Source: Chamaelirium japonicum
Taxonomy: Eukaryota; Streptophyta; Magnoliopsida; Liliales; Melanthiaceae
Direction: 5' to 3'
Assembly: GCA_947650365.1 (NCBI GenBank)
Contig: CANTAL010000199.1
Coordinates: forward strand, 310,001-374,000
Length of the DNA: 64,000 bases
In this document: positions 32,798 to 48,400 of the stretch, one piece after another
Layout of the letters: each line of letters begins with the position of its first letter
How positions within the stretch are numbered: the first letter of the stretch is position 1
Position numbers and translations under genes: made by a program
Notes under the pieces: model-generated
What the model was told of the DNA's origin: nothing
The model's input: only the letters and a program-made list of their open reading frames with translations
Databases searched by the model: none

Positions 32798-35700
32798 GTG
32801 CGAATGAATTACGAATGAATTAGAATAGATTGTGCGAATGAATTAGAATGGATCATGCGAATGAATTAGAATAGATCGTACGATTGAATTAGAATGGATC
32901 GTATGAATGAATTAGAATGGATCGTGCGAATGAATTAGAATTTGATCATACGAATGAATTAGAATGGATGCATTCGTGCTAATGAATTAGAATGGATTGT
33001 ACGAATGAGTTAGAATGGATCGTACGAATGAATTAGAATGGATACATTCGTTCGAATGAATTAGAATGGATCGTGCAAATGAATTAGAATGGATCGTGCA
33101 AATGAATTAGAATGGATCGTACGAATGAATTAGAAAAGATTGTGCGAATGAATTAGAATGGATCGTATGAAAGAATTAGAATGGATACATTCGTGTGAAT
33201 GAAATAGAATGGATCGTACGAATGAATAGAATAGATCGTACGAATGAATTAGATTGGATCGTATGAATTAATTCCTTCGTATGAATTATAATGGATTGTA
33301 CGAATGAATTAGAATGGATTAGAATGGATCATGCTAATGAATTATAATGAAATAGAATTCATACATACGATCCATTCTAATTCCTTCGTACGATCCATTC
33401 AAATTCATTCCCATGAATGTATCCATTCTAATTCATACGTACGATCCATTCTAATTCATTCATACGATCCAATCTAATTCATTCATACGATCCATTCTAA
33501 TTCATTCGCACGAATGTATCGATTCTAATTCATTCTAATTCCTTCGTACGATCCATTCTAATTCATTCGCACGAATGTTTCCATTCTAATTCATTCGTAC
33601 GATCCATTCTTATTTTTTCGCACAATCTATTCTAATTCATTCGTACGATCCATTCTAATTCAATCGCACAATATATTCAAATTTATTCGTACGATCTATT
33701 CGAATTCATTCATATGATCCATTCTAATTCATTCGTATGATCCATTAGAATTCCTTCGTACGATCCATTCTAATTCATTCCCACGAATGTATCCATTATA
33801 ATTCCTTCGTACGATCCATTCTAATTCATTCGTGCGAATGAATTAGAATGGATCCTGCGAATGAATTAGAATGGATCGTACGAATGAATTAGAATGGATC
33901 GTGCTAATTCATTTATACGATCCATTCTAATTAAAATGTATGAATGAATCAGAATGGATCGTGCAATCTAATTTATTCATACTATCCATTCTAATTCATT
34001 CATACAATCCATTCTAATTCTTTCGCACGATCCATTCTAATTCATTTGTACGATCCATTCTAATTCATTCATATAATAAATTAGAATGGATCGTGCGAAT
34101 GAATTAGAATGGATCGTACGAATGAATTAGAATGGATCATATGAAGGAATTAGGGTGGATCGTAAGAATGAATTAGAATGGATCGTACGAATGAATTAGA
34201 TTGGATCATTCAATTAGAATGGATCGTGCGAATGAATTAGAATGGATCGTACGAATGAATTAGAATAGATTGTGGAATGATTTAGAATGGATCATAAGAA
34301 TGAATTAGAATGGATACATTCGTGCGAATGAATTTGATTTGATCGTATGAATGAATTAGAATGGATCGTATGAATGAATTCGAATGGATCGTACGAATGA
34401 ATTAGAATAGAAACATTCGTGAGAATGAATTAGAATGGATCATTCGAAGAAATTAGGGTGGATCATTCTAATTCATTCATACGATCCATTCTATTTCATT
34501 CGTACGATCCATTCTTACTCATTCGTACGATCCATTCTAATTCATTCGCACGATCCAATCTAATTCATTCGCACGATCCATTCTAATTCATTCGCACGAT
34601 CCATTCTAATTCATACGTACGATCCAATCTTTCATATGTATCTATTCAAATTCATTCGTACGATCCATTCTAATTCATTCGCACGATCCATTCTAATATA
34701 TTTATACGATCCATTCTAATTCATTCGTACGATCCATTCTAATTCATTCGCACGATCCATTCTAATTCATTCATACGATCCATTCTAATTCATTCGCACT
34801 ATCTATTCTAATTCATTCGTACGATCCATTCTAATTCATTAGCACGATCCATTCTAATTCATTCGTACGATCCATTCTATTTCATTCGTACGATCCATTC
34901 TAATTCATTCGTATGATCCATTCTAATTCATTCGTACGATCCATTCGAATGGATCGCACGAATGTATCCATTCTAATTCATTCGTACGATCCATTCTAAT
35001 TCATTAGCACTATCCATTCTAATTCATTCGTACGATCTATTCTATTTCATTCGTACGATCCATTCTTACTCATTCGTACGATCCATTCTAATTCATTCGC
35101 ATGAATTCCTTCGTACGATCCATTCTAATTAATTAGCACGATCCATTCTAATTCATTCGTATGATCCATTCTATTTCATTCGTACGATCCATTCTAATTC
35201 ATTCGCACAATCTATTCTAATTCATTCGTACGATCCATTCTAATTCATTAGCATGATCCATTCTAATTCATTCGCACAATCTGTTCTAATTCATTCATAC
35301 AATCCATTCTAATTCTTTCGCACGAATATATTCATTCTAATTCATTCGTACGATCCATTCTTACTCATTCGTACGATCCATTCTAATTCATTCGCATGAA
35401 TGTATCCATTCTAATACATTCGTACGATCCATTCTAATTCGTTCGCACTATCCATTCTAATTCATTCGTACGATCCGTTCTAATTCATTCGTACGATCCA
35501 TTCTAATTCATTCGCACGATCAATTCTAATTCATTCATACGATCCATTCTAATTTATTCATATGATCCATTCTAATTCATTCATACAATCCATTCTAATT
35601 CATTCGTACGAATGTTTCTATTCTAATTCATTCGTGCGATCCATTCTAATTCATTCGCATGATCCATTCTAATTCATTCATACGATCCATTCTAATTCAT

Positions 35701-38700
35701 TCGGACGATCCATTCTAATTCATTCGCACAATCTATTCTAATTCATTCGTACGATCCATTCTAATTCATTAGCACTATCCATTCTATTTCATTCGTACGA
35801 TCCATTCTTATTCTATTTCATTCATACGATCTATTCTTACTCATTCGTACGATCCATTCTAATTCATTAGCACGATCCATTCTAATTCATTCGCACAATC
35901 TATTCTAATTCATTCGTACGAACCATTCTAATTCATTCGCACGATCCATTCTAATTCATTCGCACGATCCATTCTAATTCATTCATACAATCCATTCTAA
36001 TTCTTTCGCACGAATGTATCCATTCTAATTCATTCGTACGATCCACCCTAATTCCTTCGTATGATCCCATTCGTACGATCCATTCTAATTCATTCGCACG
36101 ATCCATTCTAATTCATTCATACAATCCATTCTAATTCGTGCGAATGAATTAGAATAGATTGTTCGAAAGATGAATTAGAATGGATCGTGCGAATGAATTA
36201 GATTGGATCGTACGAATGAGTAAGAATGGATCGTACGAATGAATTAGAATGAATACATTCGTGCGAAAGAATTAGAATGGATTGTATGAATGAATTAGAG
36301 TAGATTGTGCGAATGAATTAGAATGGATCGTGCTAATGAATTAGAATGGATCGTACGAATGAATTAGAATAGATTGTGCGAATGAATTAGAATGGATCGT
36401 ACGAATGAATTAGAATTGATCGTACGAATGAATTAGAATAGATCGTGCGAATGAAATAGAATGGATCGTACGAATGAATTAGAATGGATACATTCATGCG
36501 AATGAATTAGAATGGATTGTATGAATGAGTAAGAATGGATCGTACGAATAAAATAGAATGGATCGTACGAATGAATTAGAATGGTTCGTGCGAATGAATT
36601 AGATTCGATCGTGCGAATGAATTATAATGGATGGTACGAATGAGTAAGAATGGATCGTACGATTGAAATAGAATGGATCGTATGAATGAATTAGAATGGA
36701 TCATACGAATGAAACAGAATGGATCGTATGAATGAATTAGAATGGATCATATGAATTAGAATGGATCGTATGAATGAATTAGAATGGATCGGGCTAATGA
36801 ATTAGAATAGATTGTATGAATGAATTAGAATGGATCGTATGAATGAATTAGAATGGATCGTGCAAATGAATTAGAATGGATCGTACGAATGAATTAGAAT
36901 GGATACATTCGTGCGAATGAATTATAATGGATCGTACGAATGAGTAAGAATGGATCGTACGAATGAAACAAAATGGATCGTGCGAATGAATTAGAATGGA
37001 TCGTGCGAATGAATTAGATTATATCACGATCCATTCTAATTTATTCGTACGATCCATTCTATTTCATTCGTACAATCCATTCTTACTCATTCATACAATC
37101 CATTCTAATTCATTCGCATGAATGTATCCATTCTAATTCATTCGTACGATCCATTCTAATTCATTCGCACGATCCATTCTAATTCATTCATATGATCCAT
37201 TCTAATTCATTTGTACGATCCATTCTAATTCATTCACACAATCTATTCTAATTCATTCCTACGATCTATTCTAATTCATTAGCACGATCCATTCTAATTC
37301 ATTCATACAATCCATTCTAATTCTTTTGCACGAATGTATCCATTCTAATTAGAATGGGTCGAACGAAAGAATTAGAATGGATCGTATGAATGAATTAGAA
37401 TGGATCGTGCGAATGAATTAGAATGGATCGTACGAATGAATTAGAATGGATACATTCGTGCGAAAGAATTAGAATGGATTGTTTGAATGAATTAGAATGG
37501 ATCGTACGAATGAATTAGAATGGATCATATGAATGAATTAGAATGGATCGTACGAATGAATTAGAATGGATCGTGCGAATGAATTAGAATGGATCATACG
37601 AATGAATTAGAATGGATCGTACGAATGAATTAGAATAGATTGTGCGAATTGATTAGAATGGATCGTACGATTGAATTAGAATGGATCGTGCGAATGAATT
37701 AGAATGGATCGTACGTACGATCCATTCTATTTCATTCGTACGATCCATTCTTACTCATTCGTACAATCCATTCTAATTCATTCGCACGATCCATTCTAAT
37801 TCATTCATACGATCTATTCTAATTCATTCGTACAATCCATTCTAATTCATTCGTACGATCCATTCTAATTCATTAGCACGATCAAGAATGGATCGTACGA
37901 ATGAAATAGAATGGATCGTATGAATGAATTAGAATGGATCGTGCGAATGAATTAGATTGGATCGTGCGAATGAATTAGAATGGATCGTACGAATGGATTA
38001 GAATAGATTGTGCGAATGAATTAGAATGGATCGTATGAATGAATTAGAATGGATACATTCGTGCGAATGAATTAGAATGGATCGTACGAATGAATTAGAA
38101 TAGATCGTACGAATGAATTAGAATGGATCGTACGAATGAGTTAGAATGGATCGTACGAATGAATATGAATTAGAATGGATCGTATGAATGAATTAGAATG
38201 GATCGTACGAATGAATTAGAATGGATCGCATGAATGAATTAGAATGGATTGTACGAATGTATCCATTCTAATTCATTCCTTTGTGCGATCCATTCTAATT
38301 CATTAGCACGATCCTTTCTAATTCATTCATACGATCTATTCTAATCATTCGCACGAATGGATCTTACTCATTCATACGATCCATTCTAACTCATTAGCAC
38401 GATCCATTCTAACTCATTTATATAATCCATTCTAATTCTTTTGCACGAATGTATCCATTCTAATTCATTCGTACAAACCATTCTAATTCCTTCGTACGAT
38501 CCATTCTAATTTCTTCGTACGATCCATTCTAATTTCTTCGTACGATCCATTCTATTTCATTCGTATGATCCATTCTAATTCCTTCGTACGATCCATCTAA
38601 TTCATTAGTAAGATCCATTCTAATTCATTCATACGATCCATTCTAATTCATTCATACAATCCATTCTAATTCTTTCGCACGAATGTATCCATTCTAATTC

Positions 38701-39188
38701 ATTCGTACGATCCACCCTAATTCCTTCGTATGATCCATTCTAATTCATTCGCACGAATGTATCCATTCTAATTGATTCGTATGATCCATTCGAATTCATT
38801 CATACGAGTCATTCTAATTCATTCATACGATCCATTCTATTTCATTCCTACGATCTATTCTTACTCATTCGTATGATCCATTCTAATTCATTCGCACGAT
38901 CCAATCTAATTCATTCGCACGATCCATTCTAATTCATTCGTACGATCCATTATATTTCATTCGTACGATCCATTCTTACTCATTCGTACGATCCATTCTA
39001 ATTCATTCACACGAATGTATCCATTCTAATTCATTCGTACAATCCATCTTAATCATTCGCACGATCCATTCTAATTCAATCATACGATCCATTCTAATTC
39101 ATTCGTACGATCCATTCTAATTCATTCGCACAATCCATTCTAATTCATTCGCACAATCTATTCTAAATCATTCGTAATTCATTCGCAT
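32798..39188. repeat. 23-bp satellite, block G (highly rearranged)
   Basis: GAA form to about 33360, then rapid alternation to 34465, including patches of one or two monomers near 33828-33965. TTC form 34465-36135, GAA form to about 37025, TTC form to 37345, GAA form to 37715 (switch at CGTACGTACG), TTC form to 37872, GAA form to 38257, TTC form to the fold-back at 39189. The last part is the left arm of palindrome 3. No genes are visible. Confidence 0.93.
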
Positions 39189-39371
39189 GATCATTCAGGT
39201 GTTTAGGTTGCGACCTCAGACTTTGTATTTGGTTGAATACAAAGGTGCACCTTTGAATGAATTAGAATGGATCACACAGGATCTCCCCACGATCAACTAA
39301 TGTTCAAAGGTGCACCTTTGTATTCAATCAAATACAAAGTCTGAGGCCACAACCTAGACACATTAATGATC
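39189..39371. repeat. 183-bp fold-back unit, copy 3, with inverted loop
   Basis: Exactly 183 bp like the others. The 45-nt loop is the exact reverse complement of the copy 1 loop (reads GGATCACACAGGATCTCC). The extra CATAC-class monomer is on the left side (CAATCATACG near 39080), whereas in copies 1 and 2 it is on the right. So loop and adjacent satellite are inverted together. Confidence 0.9.
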
Positions 39372-42300
39372 ATGCGAATGAATTACGAATGAATTAGAAT
39401 AGATTGTGCGAATGAATTAGAATGGGTCGTGCGAATGAATTAGAATGGATCGTACGAATGAATTAGAACGGATCGTGCAAATTAATTAGAATGGATCGTA
39501 CGAATGAATTAGAATGGATGCATTCGTGCGAATGAATAAGAATGGATCGTACGAATGAGTAAGAATGGATCGTACGAATAAAATAGAATGGATCGTACGA
39601 ATGAATTAGAATGGATCCTGCGAATGAATTAGATTGGATCGTGCGGATGAATTAGAATGGATCGTACGAATGAGTAAGAATGGATTGTACGAATGAAATA
39701 GAATGGATCGTATGAATGAATTAGAATGGATCTCATGAATGAATTCGAATGGATCGTACGAATGAATTAGAATTGATACATTTATGCGAATGAATTAGAA
39801 TGGATCATTCGAAGGAATTAGGGTGGATCGTACGAATCAATTAGAATGGATACGATCGTGCGAAAGAATTAGAATGGATTGTATGAATGAATTAGAATGG
39901 ATCGTATGAATGAATTAGAATGGATCGTACTAATGACTTAGAATGGATCGTACGAAGGAATTAGAATGGATCATACGAATGAAATAGAACGGATCGTATG
40001 AAGAAATTAGAATTGATCGTACGAAGGAATTAGAATGGATTGTACGAAGGAATTAGAATGGATCGTACGAATGAATTAGAATGGATACATTCGTGCTAAT
40101 GAATTAGAATGGATTGTACGAATGAATTTGAATAGATTGTGCGAATGAATTAGAATGGATCGTACGAATGATTTGGAATGGATACATTCGTGCGAATGAA
40201 TTAGAATGGAGCGTATGAATGAATTAGAATGGATCGTATGAATGAATTCGAATTGATCGTACGAACGAATTAGAATGGATACATTCGTGCGAATGAATTA
40301 GAATGGATCATACGAAGCAATTAGGGTGGATCGTACGAATAAATTAGAATAGATAAATTCGTGCGAAAGAATTAGAATGGATTGTATGAATGAATTAGAA
40401 TGGATCGTATGAATGATTTAGAATGGATCGTGCGAATAAATTAGAATGGATTGTTCTAATGAGTAAGAATGGATCGTACGAATGAAATAGAATGGATCGT
40501 ACGAATGAATTAGAATGGATCGTGCTAATGAATTAGAATGGATACATTCATGCGATTGAATTAGAATGGATCATACGAATGAATTAGAATGGATCGTACG
40601 AATGAATTAGGGTGGATCGTGCTAATGAATTAGAATGGATCATTCTAATTCATTCGTACGATCCATTCTAATTCATTCGTACGATCCATTCTAATTCATT
40701 CGCACGATCCATTCGAATTTATTTGTACGATCCATTCGAATCCATTCTAATTAGAATGGATCATATGAATGAATTAGAATAGATTGTGCGAATGAATTAG
40801 AATGGATCGTACGAATGAATAAGAATGGATACATTCGTGCGAATGAATTAGAATGGATTGTATGAATGAATTAGAATGGATCGTATGAATGAATTCGAAT
40901 GGATCATACGTATGAATTAGAATGGATCGTCAAATAAATTATAATGGATCGTATGAATGAATTAGAATGGATCGTGCGAATGAATGAGAATTGGATCGTA
41001 CGAATGAATTAGAATGGATCTTACGAATGGATCGTACGAATGAATTAGAATTGATACATTCCTGCAAAAGAATTAGAATGGATTGTATGAATGAATTAGA
41101 ATGGATCGTACAAATGAATTAGAGTGGATCATGTGAATGAATTAGAATGGATCATACGAATGAAATAGAATAAATTGTGCGAATGAATTAGAATGGATCG
41201 TACGAATGAATTAGAATGGATACATTCGTGCAAAAGAATTAGAATGGATTGTATGAATGAATTAGAATGGATCGTATGACGTATGAATTAATTAGAATGG
41301 ATCATACGAATGAATTAGAATGGATCGTATGAAGGAATTAGAATGGATACATTCGTGCGAAAGAATTAGAATGGATTGTATGAATGAATTAGAATGGATC
41401 GTATGAATGAATTAGAATGGATCGTGCGAATGAATTAGAATGGATCGTACGTATGAATTAGAATGGATCGTGCGAAAATGGATCGTACGAATAAATTAGA
41501 ATGGATCGTATGAATGAATTAGAATGGATCGTGCGAATGAATTAGAATGGATTGTATAAATGAATTAGAATGGATCGTATGAATGAGTAAGAATGGATCG
41601 TATGAATGAATTAGAATAGATTGTGTGAATGAGTTAGAATGGATCGTACGAATGAATTAGAATGGATATATTCGTGCGAAGGACTTAGAATGGATCGTAC
41701 GAATGGATCGTACGAAGGAATTACAATGGATACATTCGTGCGAATGAATTAGATTGGATCGTATGAATGAATTAGATTGGATCGTATGAATGAATTAGAA
41801 TGGATCGTACGTATGAATTAGAATAGATACATTCATGGGAATGAATTAGAATGGATCATACGAAGGAATTAGAATGGATCATACGAAGGAATTAGAATGG
41901 ATCGTACGTATCAATTGGAATGGATACATTCATGGGAATGAATTAGAATGGATCATACGAAGGAACTAGAATGGATCATACGAATGAATTAGAATGGATC
42001 GTACGAATGAATTAGAATGGATCATACGAATGAATTAGAATGGGTCGGACGAATGAATTAGAATGGATCGTATGAATGAATTAGCATGGATAGTATGAAT
42101 GATCGTATGAATGAATTTGAATGGATCGCACAGTGGATCGTATGAATGAATACAAATGGATCGTATGAATGAATTAGAATGAATTAGAATGGATCGTACG
42201 AATGAATTAGAATAGATATTTTTGTGTGAAGGAATTAGAATGGATCGTACGAATGGATTGTACGAAAGAATTAGAATGAATTAGAATGGATACATTCGTG

Positions 42301-45300
42301 CGAATGAATTAGAATGGATCGTACGAATGAATTAGAATGGATACATTCATACGAATGAATTAGAATGGATCGTATGAATGAATTAGAATGAATTAGAATG
42401 GATCGTACGTATGAAATTAGAATGGATCGTACGAATGAATTAGAATGAATTAGAATGGATCGCACGAATGAATTAGAATGGATACATTCGTGCGAATGAA
42501 ATAGAATGGATCGTATGAATGTCGCACAATCTATTCTAATTCTTTCGTATACGAAGGAATTAGGGTGGATCGTACGAATGAATTAGAATAGATACATTTG
42601 TGCGAAAGAATTAGAATGGATTGTATGAATGAATTAGAATGGATCGTATGAAAGAATTAGAATGGATCGTGCGAATGAATTAGAATGGATCGTATGAATG
42701 AATTAAAATGGATCGTATGAATGAATTAGAATGGATCGTGCGAATGAATTAGAATGGATCGTACGAATGAATTAGAATGGATACATTCGTGCGAATGAAT
42801 TAGAATGGATCGTACGAATGAGTAAGAATGGATCGTACGAATGAATTAGAATAGATTAGAATGGATCGTATGAATGAATTAGAATGGATCGTCTGAATGA
42901 ATTAGAATGGATCGTCTGAATGAATTAGAATGGATCATGCTAATTCATTCATACAATCCATTCTAATTCATTTGTACAATCCATTCTAATTCATTCGCAC
43001 AATCTATTAGAATGAATTAGAATGGATATATTCGTGCGAATGAATTAGAATGGATCGTATGAATGAATTAGAATGGATCGTACGAATGAATTAGAATGGA
43101 TCGTGCGAATGAATTAGAATGGATCGTGCGAATGAATTAGAATGGATCGTACGAATGAATTAGAATGGATACATTCGTGCGAATGAATTAGAATGGATCG
43201 TATGAATGAATTAGAATGGATCGTGCGAATGAATTAGTATGGATTGTGCTAAAGAATTAGAATGGATCGTACGAATGAAATAGAATGGATCGTTCGAATG
43301 AATTAGAATGGATCGTGCAAATGAATTAGAATGGATCGTACAAATAAATTAGATTAGATTGTGCGAATGAATTAGAATGGATCGTGCGAATGAATTAGAA
43401 TGGATACATTCGTGCGAATGAATTAGAATGGATCATACGAATGAATTAGAATGGATCGTATGAAATTAGAATGGATACATTCGTGCGAATGAATTAGAAT
43501 GGATCGTACGAATGAATTAGAATGGATACATTCGTACAAAAGAATTAGAATGGATTGTATGAATGAATTAGAATGGATACATTCATGGCAATGAATTAGA
43601 ATGGATCGTACAAATGAATTAGAATAGATTGTACAAATGAATTAGAATGGATCGTACGAATGAATTAGAATGGATACATTCGTGCGAATGAATTAGAATG
43701 GATCATACGAATGAATTAGAATGGATACATTCGTGCGATTGAATTAGAATGGATCGTATGAATGAATTAGATAGGATCGTATGAAAGAATTAGAATGGAT
43801 TGTATGAATAAATTAGAATTGATCGTACAAATGCATTAGAATGAATTAGAAAATGGATCATATGAATGGATTAGAATGGATCGCGCGAATGAATTATAAT
43901 GGATCTTATGAATGAATTCGAATGGATCGTACGAATGAATTAGAATGGATACATTCGTGCGAATGAATTAGAATGGATCATACGAAGGAATTAGGGTGGA
44001 TCGTATGAATGAATTAGAATGGATACATTCGTGCGAAAGAATTAAAATGGATTGTATGACTGAATTAGAATGGATCGTATGAATGAATTAGAATGGATCG
44101 TGCGAATAAATTAGAATGGATCGTATAAACGAATTAGTATGAATGAATCGTACGAATGAATTAGAATGGATTGTATGAATGAATTGGAATGGGTCGTGCG
44201 AATGAATTAGAATGTATCGTACGAATGATGAATTAGAATGAAATAGAATGGATTATATTGATGAATTAGAATGGATCGTACGAATGAATTAGAATGGAAT
44301 AGAATGGATTAGAATGGATCGTATGAATGAATTAGATTGGATTGTATGAATGAAATAGAATGGATCGTTAGAATGAATTAGAATGGATCGTATGAATAAA
44401 TTAGAATGGATCGTACGAAAGAATTAGAATAGATCGTATGAATGAATTAGAATGGATACATTCATGCGAATCAATTAGAATGGATCGTAAGAATGAGTAA
44501 GAATGGATCGTACGAATGAAATAGAATGGATTATACGAATGAATTAGAATGGATCGTGGTAATGAATTAGAGTGGATTGTACGAATGAATTTGAATAGAT
44601 TGTGCGAATGAATTAGAATGGATATATTCGTGCGAAAGAATTAGAATGGATTCTACGAAGGAATTAGGGTGGATCGTACGAATGAATTAGAATGGATACA
44701 TTCGTGCGAAGGAATTAGAATGGATTGTATGAATGAATTAGAATGGATCGTATGAATGAATTAGAATGGATCGTGCGAATGAATTAGAATGGATTGTGCT
44801 AATGAGTAAGAATGGATCGTAGGAATGAAATAGAATGGATCGTACGAATGGATTAGAAGGGATCGTGCTAATAAAATAGAATGTATCGTATGAATGAATT
44901 AGAATAGATTGTGCGAATGAATTAGAATGGATCGTGCGAATGAATTCGAATGGATACATTCGTGCGAACGAATTAGAATAGATCGTACAAATGAATTAGA
45001 ATGGATCATATGAAAGAATTAGAATGGATCGTATGAATGAATTCGAATGGATCGTACGAATGAATTAGAATGGATACATTCGTGCGAATGAATTAGAATG
45101 GATCATACGAAGGAATTAGGGTGGATCGTACGAATGAATTAGAATGGATACACTCGTGCGAAAGAATTAGAATGGATTGTATGAATGAATTAGAAAGGAT
45201 CGTATGAATAAATTAGAATGGATCGTGCGAATGAATTAGAATGGATTGTACGAATAAATTAGAATGGATACATTCGTGCGAAAGAATTTGAATGGATCGT

Positions 45301-45427
45301 ACGAATAAGTAAGAATGGATCGTACGAATGAAATAGAATAGATCGTACGAATGAATTAGAATGGATTGTGCTAATGAATTTGATTGGATCACACGAATGA
45401 ATTAGAATGGATCGTATGAATGAATTC
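39372..45427. repeat. 23-bp satellite, block H (mostly GAA form)
   Basis: GAA form with short TTC patches at about 40640-40750, 42520-42550 and 42935-43010. It starts with the right arm of palindrome 3; the mirror of the TCCACCC monomer ends at 39827. Contains copy 1 of a ~7.5-kb-offset duplication (42097-42960). The minus-strand frames at 42271-42465 and 44738-44959 are satellite artefacts. Confidence 0.93.
42097..42960. repeat. Satellite duplication Z, copy 1 (offset ~7.49 kb)
   Basis: Irregular landmarks recur in order: GAATGATCGTATGAATG at 42097 and 49588, GTCGCACAATC at 42521 and 49999, GCTAATTCATTCATAC at 42939 and 50435. Offsets are 7491, 7478 and 7496 bp. The GATCGCACA(G/A)TGGATCG patch is in both copies, and a related patch lies near 22540-22600. 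Confidence 0.8.
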
Positions 45428-48400
45428 GTATGATCCATTCTAATTCATTCGCACGAATGTATCCATTCTAATTCATTCGTACGATCCATTCTAATTCATT
45501 TGCACGATCCATTCTAATTCATTCATACGATCCATTCTAATTTATTCGTACGATCCATTCTAATTCATTCATACAATCCAATCTAATTCATTCATACAAT
45601 CCATTCTAATCCATTCTATTCCATTCTAATTCATTCGTATGATCCATTCTAATTCATTCGTACGATCCATTCTAATTCATCCATACAATCCATTCTATTT
45701 CATTCTATTTCATCATTCGTACGATACATTCTAATTCATTCGCACGATCCATTCTAATTCATTCATACAATCCATTCTAATTCATTCGTACGATTCATTC
45801 ATACTAATTCGTTCATACGATCCATTCTAATTTATTCGGACGATCCATTCTAATTCATTCATACGATCCATTCTAATTCATTCATACAATCCATTCTAAT
45901 TCTTTCGCACGAATGTATCCATTCTAATTCATTCATACGATCCACCCTAATTCCTTCAAATGATCCATTCTAATTCATTCGCACGAATGTATCCATTCTA
46001 ATTCATTCGTACGATCTATTCGAATTCATTCATAAGATCCATTCTAATTTATTCGCACGATCCATTCTAATTCATTCATACGATCCATTTTATAATTCAT
46101 TCTAATTCATTCGTACGATCCATTCAAATTTATTCATACAATCCATTCTAATTCATTCATACGATCCAATCTAATTCATTCATACGATCCATTCTAATTC
46201 ATTCGCACAAATGTATCCATTCTAATTCATTCGTACGATCCATTCTAATTCATTCGCATGAATGTATCCATTCTACTTTATTCGTACGATCCATTCTAAT
46301 TCATTTATACAATCTATTCTAATTCATTTGTACGATCCATTCTAATTCATTCCCATGAATGTATCCATTCTAATTAATTCATACAATCCATTCTAATTCT
46401 TTCACACGAATGTATCCATTCTTATTCATTCGTACGATCCATTCTAATTCATTCGCACGAATGTATCCATTCTAATTTCATACGATCCATTCTAATTCAT
46501 TCGCACGATCCATTCTAATTCATTCGCAAATCTATTCTAATTTATTTGTACGATCCATTCTAATTCATTAGCATGATCCATTCTAATTCATTCGAACGAT
46601 CCATTCTATTTCATTCGTACGATCCATTATAATTCTTTAGCACAATCCATTCTAATTCATTCGCACGATCCATTCTAATTCATTCATACGATCCATTCTA
46701 ATTCATTCGCACGAATGTATCCATTCTAATTCATTCGTACGATCCATTCTAATTCATTCGCACGATCCAATCTAATTCATTTGCACGATCCATTCTAATT
46801 CATTCGTACAATCCATTCTAATTCATTCATACGATCCATTCTAATTCATTCGCACGAATATATCCATTCTAATTCATTTTAATAGATTGTGCGAATGCAT
46901 TAGAATGGATTTTACAAATGAATTAAAATGGATTGTATGAATGAATTAGCACGATCCTTTCTAATTCATTCGGACGATCCATTCTAATTCATTCATGCGA
47001 TCCATTCTAATTCATTCATACAATCCATTCTAATTCTTTTGCACAAATGTATCCATTCTAATTCATTCGCACAATCTATTCGAATTCATTCGTACGATCC
47101 GTTCTTACTCATCCGTACGATCCATTCTAATTCATTTGCACGAATGTATCCATTCTAATTCATTCGTACTATCCATTCTAATTCATTCGCACGATCCATT
47201 CTAATTCATTCATACGATCCATTCTAATTCATTCGTACAATCCATTCTAATTCACTCGCACGATCCATTCTAATTCATTCATACGATCCATTCTAATTCA
47301 TTCATACAATCCATTCAAATTCTTTCACACGAATGTATCCATTCTAATTTATTCGTACGATCCACCTTAATTCCTTCGTATACGAATGAATCAGAATAGA
47401 TTGTGCGACATTCATACGATCCATTCTATTTCATTCGCACGAATGTATCCATTCTAATTCATTCAAGCGATCCATTCTAATTCATTCTAATCCATTCTAA
47501 TTCATTCGTACGATCCATTCTAATTTCATACGTACGATCCATTCTAATTCATTCTAATTCATTCATACGATCCATTCTAATTCATTCGTATGAATGTATC
47601 CATTCTAATTCATTCGTGCGATCCATTCTAATTCATTCGCACGAATGTATCCATTCTAATTCACTCTAATTCCTTTGTACGATCCATTCGTACGATCCAT
47701 TCTAATTCCTTCACACGAAAATATCCATTCTAATTCATTCGTATGATCCATTCTAATTCATTCTAATTCATTCGTGCGATCCATTCGAATTCATTCATAC
47801 GATCCATTGTGCGATCCATTCTAATTCATTCATACGATCATTCATACGATCCATTCTAATTCATTCATACGATCCATTCTTATTCATTTGTACGATCCAT
47901 TCTAATTCATTCATACGATCCATTCTAATTAATTCGTACGATCCATTCTAATTTATTCGTATGATCCATTCTAATTCCTTCGTATGATCTATTCTAATTC
48001 ATTCCCATGAATGTATCCATTCCAATTCATACGTACGATCCTTTCGTACGATCCATTCTAATTCCTTCGTATGGTCCTTTTTAATTCCTTCGTTCGATCC
48101 ATTCTAATTCATTCCCATGAATATATCCATTCTAATTCATAGGTACAATTCATTCTAATTCATTCATACCATCCAATCTAATTCATTCATACGATCCATT
48201 CTAATTCATTCGCACGAATGTATCCATTCTAACTCATTCAAATTAATTCATACGATCCATTCGTACGATCCATTCTAATTCCTTCACACGAATGTATCCA
48301 TTCTAATTCATTCGTACGATCCATTCTAACTCATTCGCACAAGCTATGCTAATTCATTCATACGATCCATTCTTACTCATTCGTACGATCCATTCTAATT

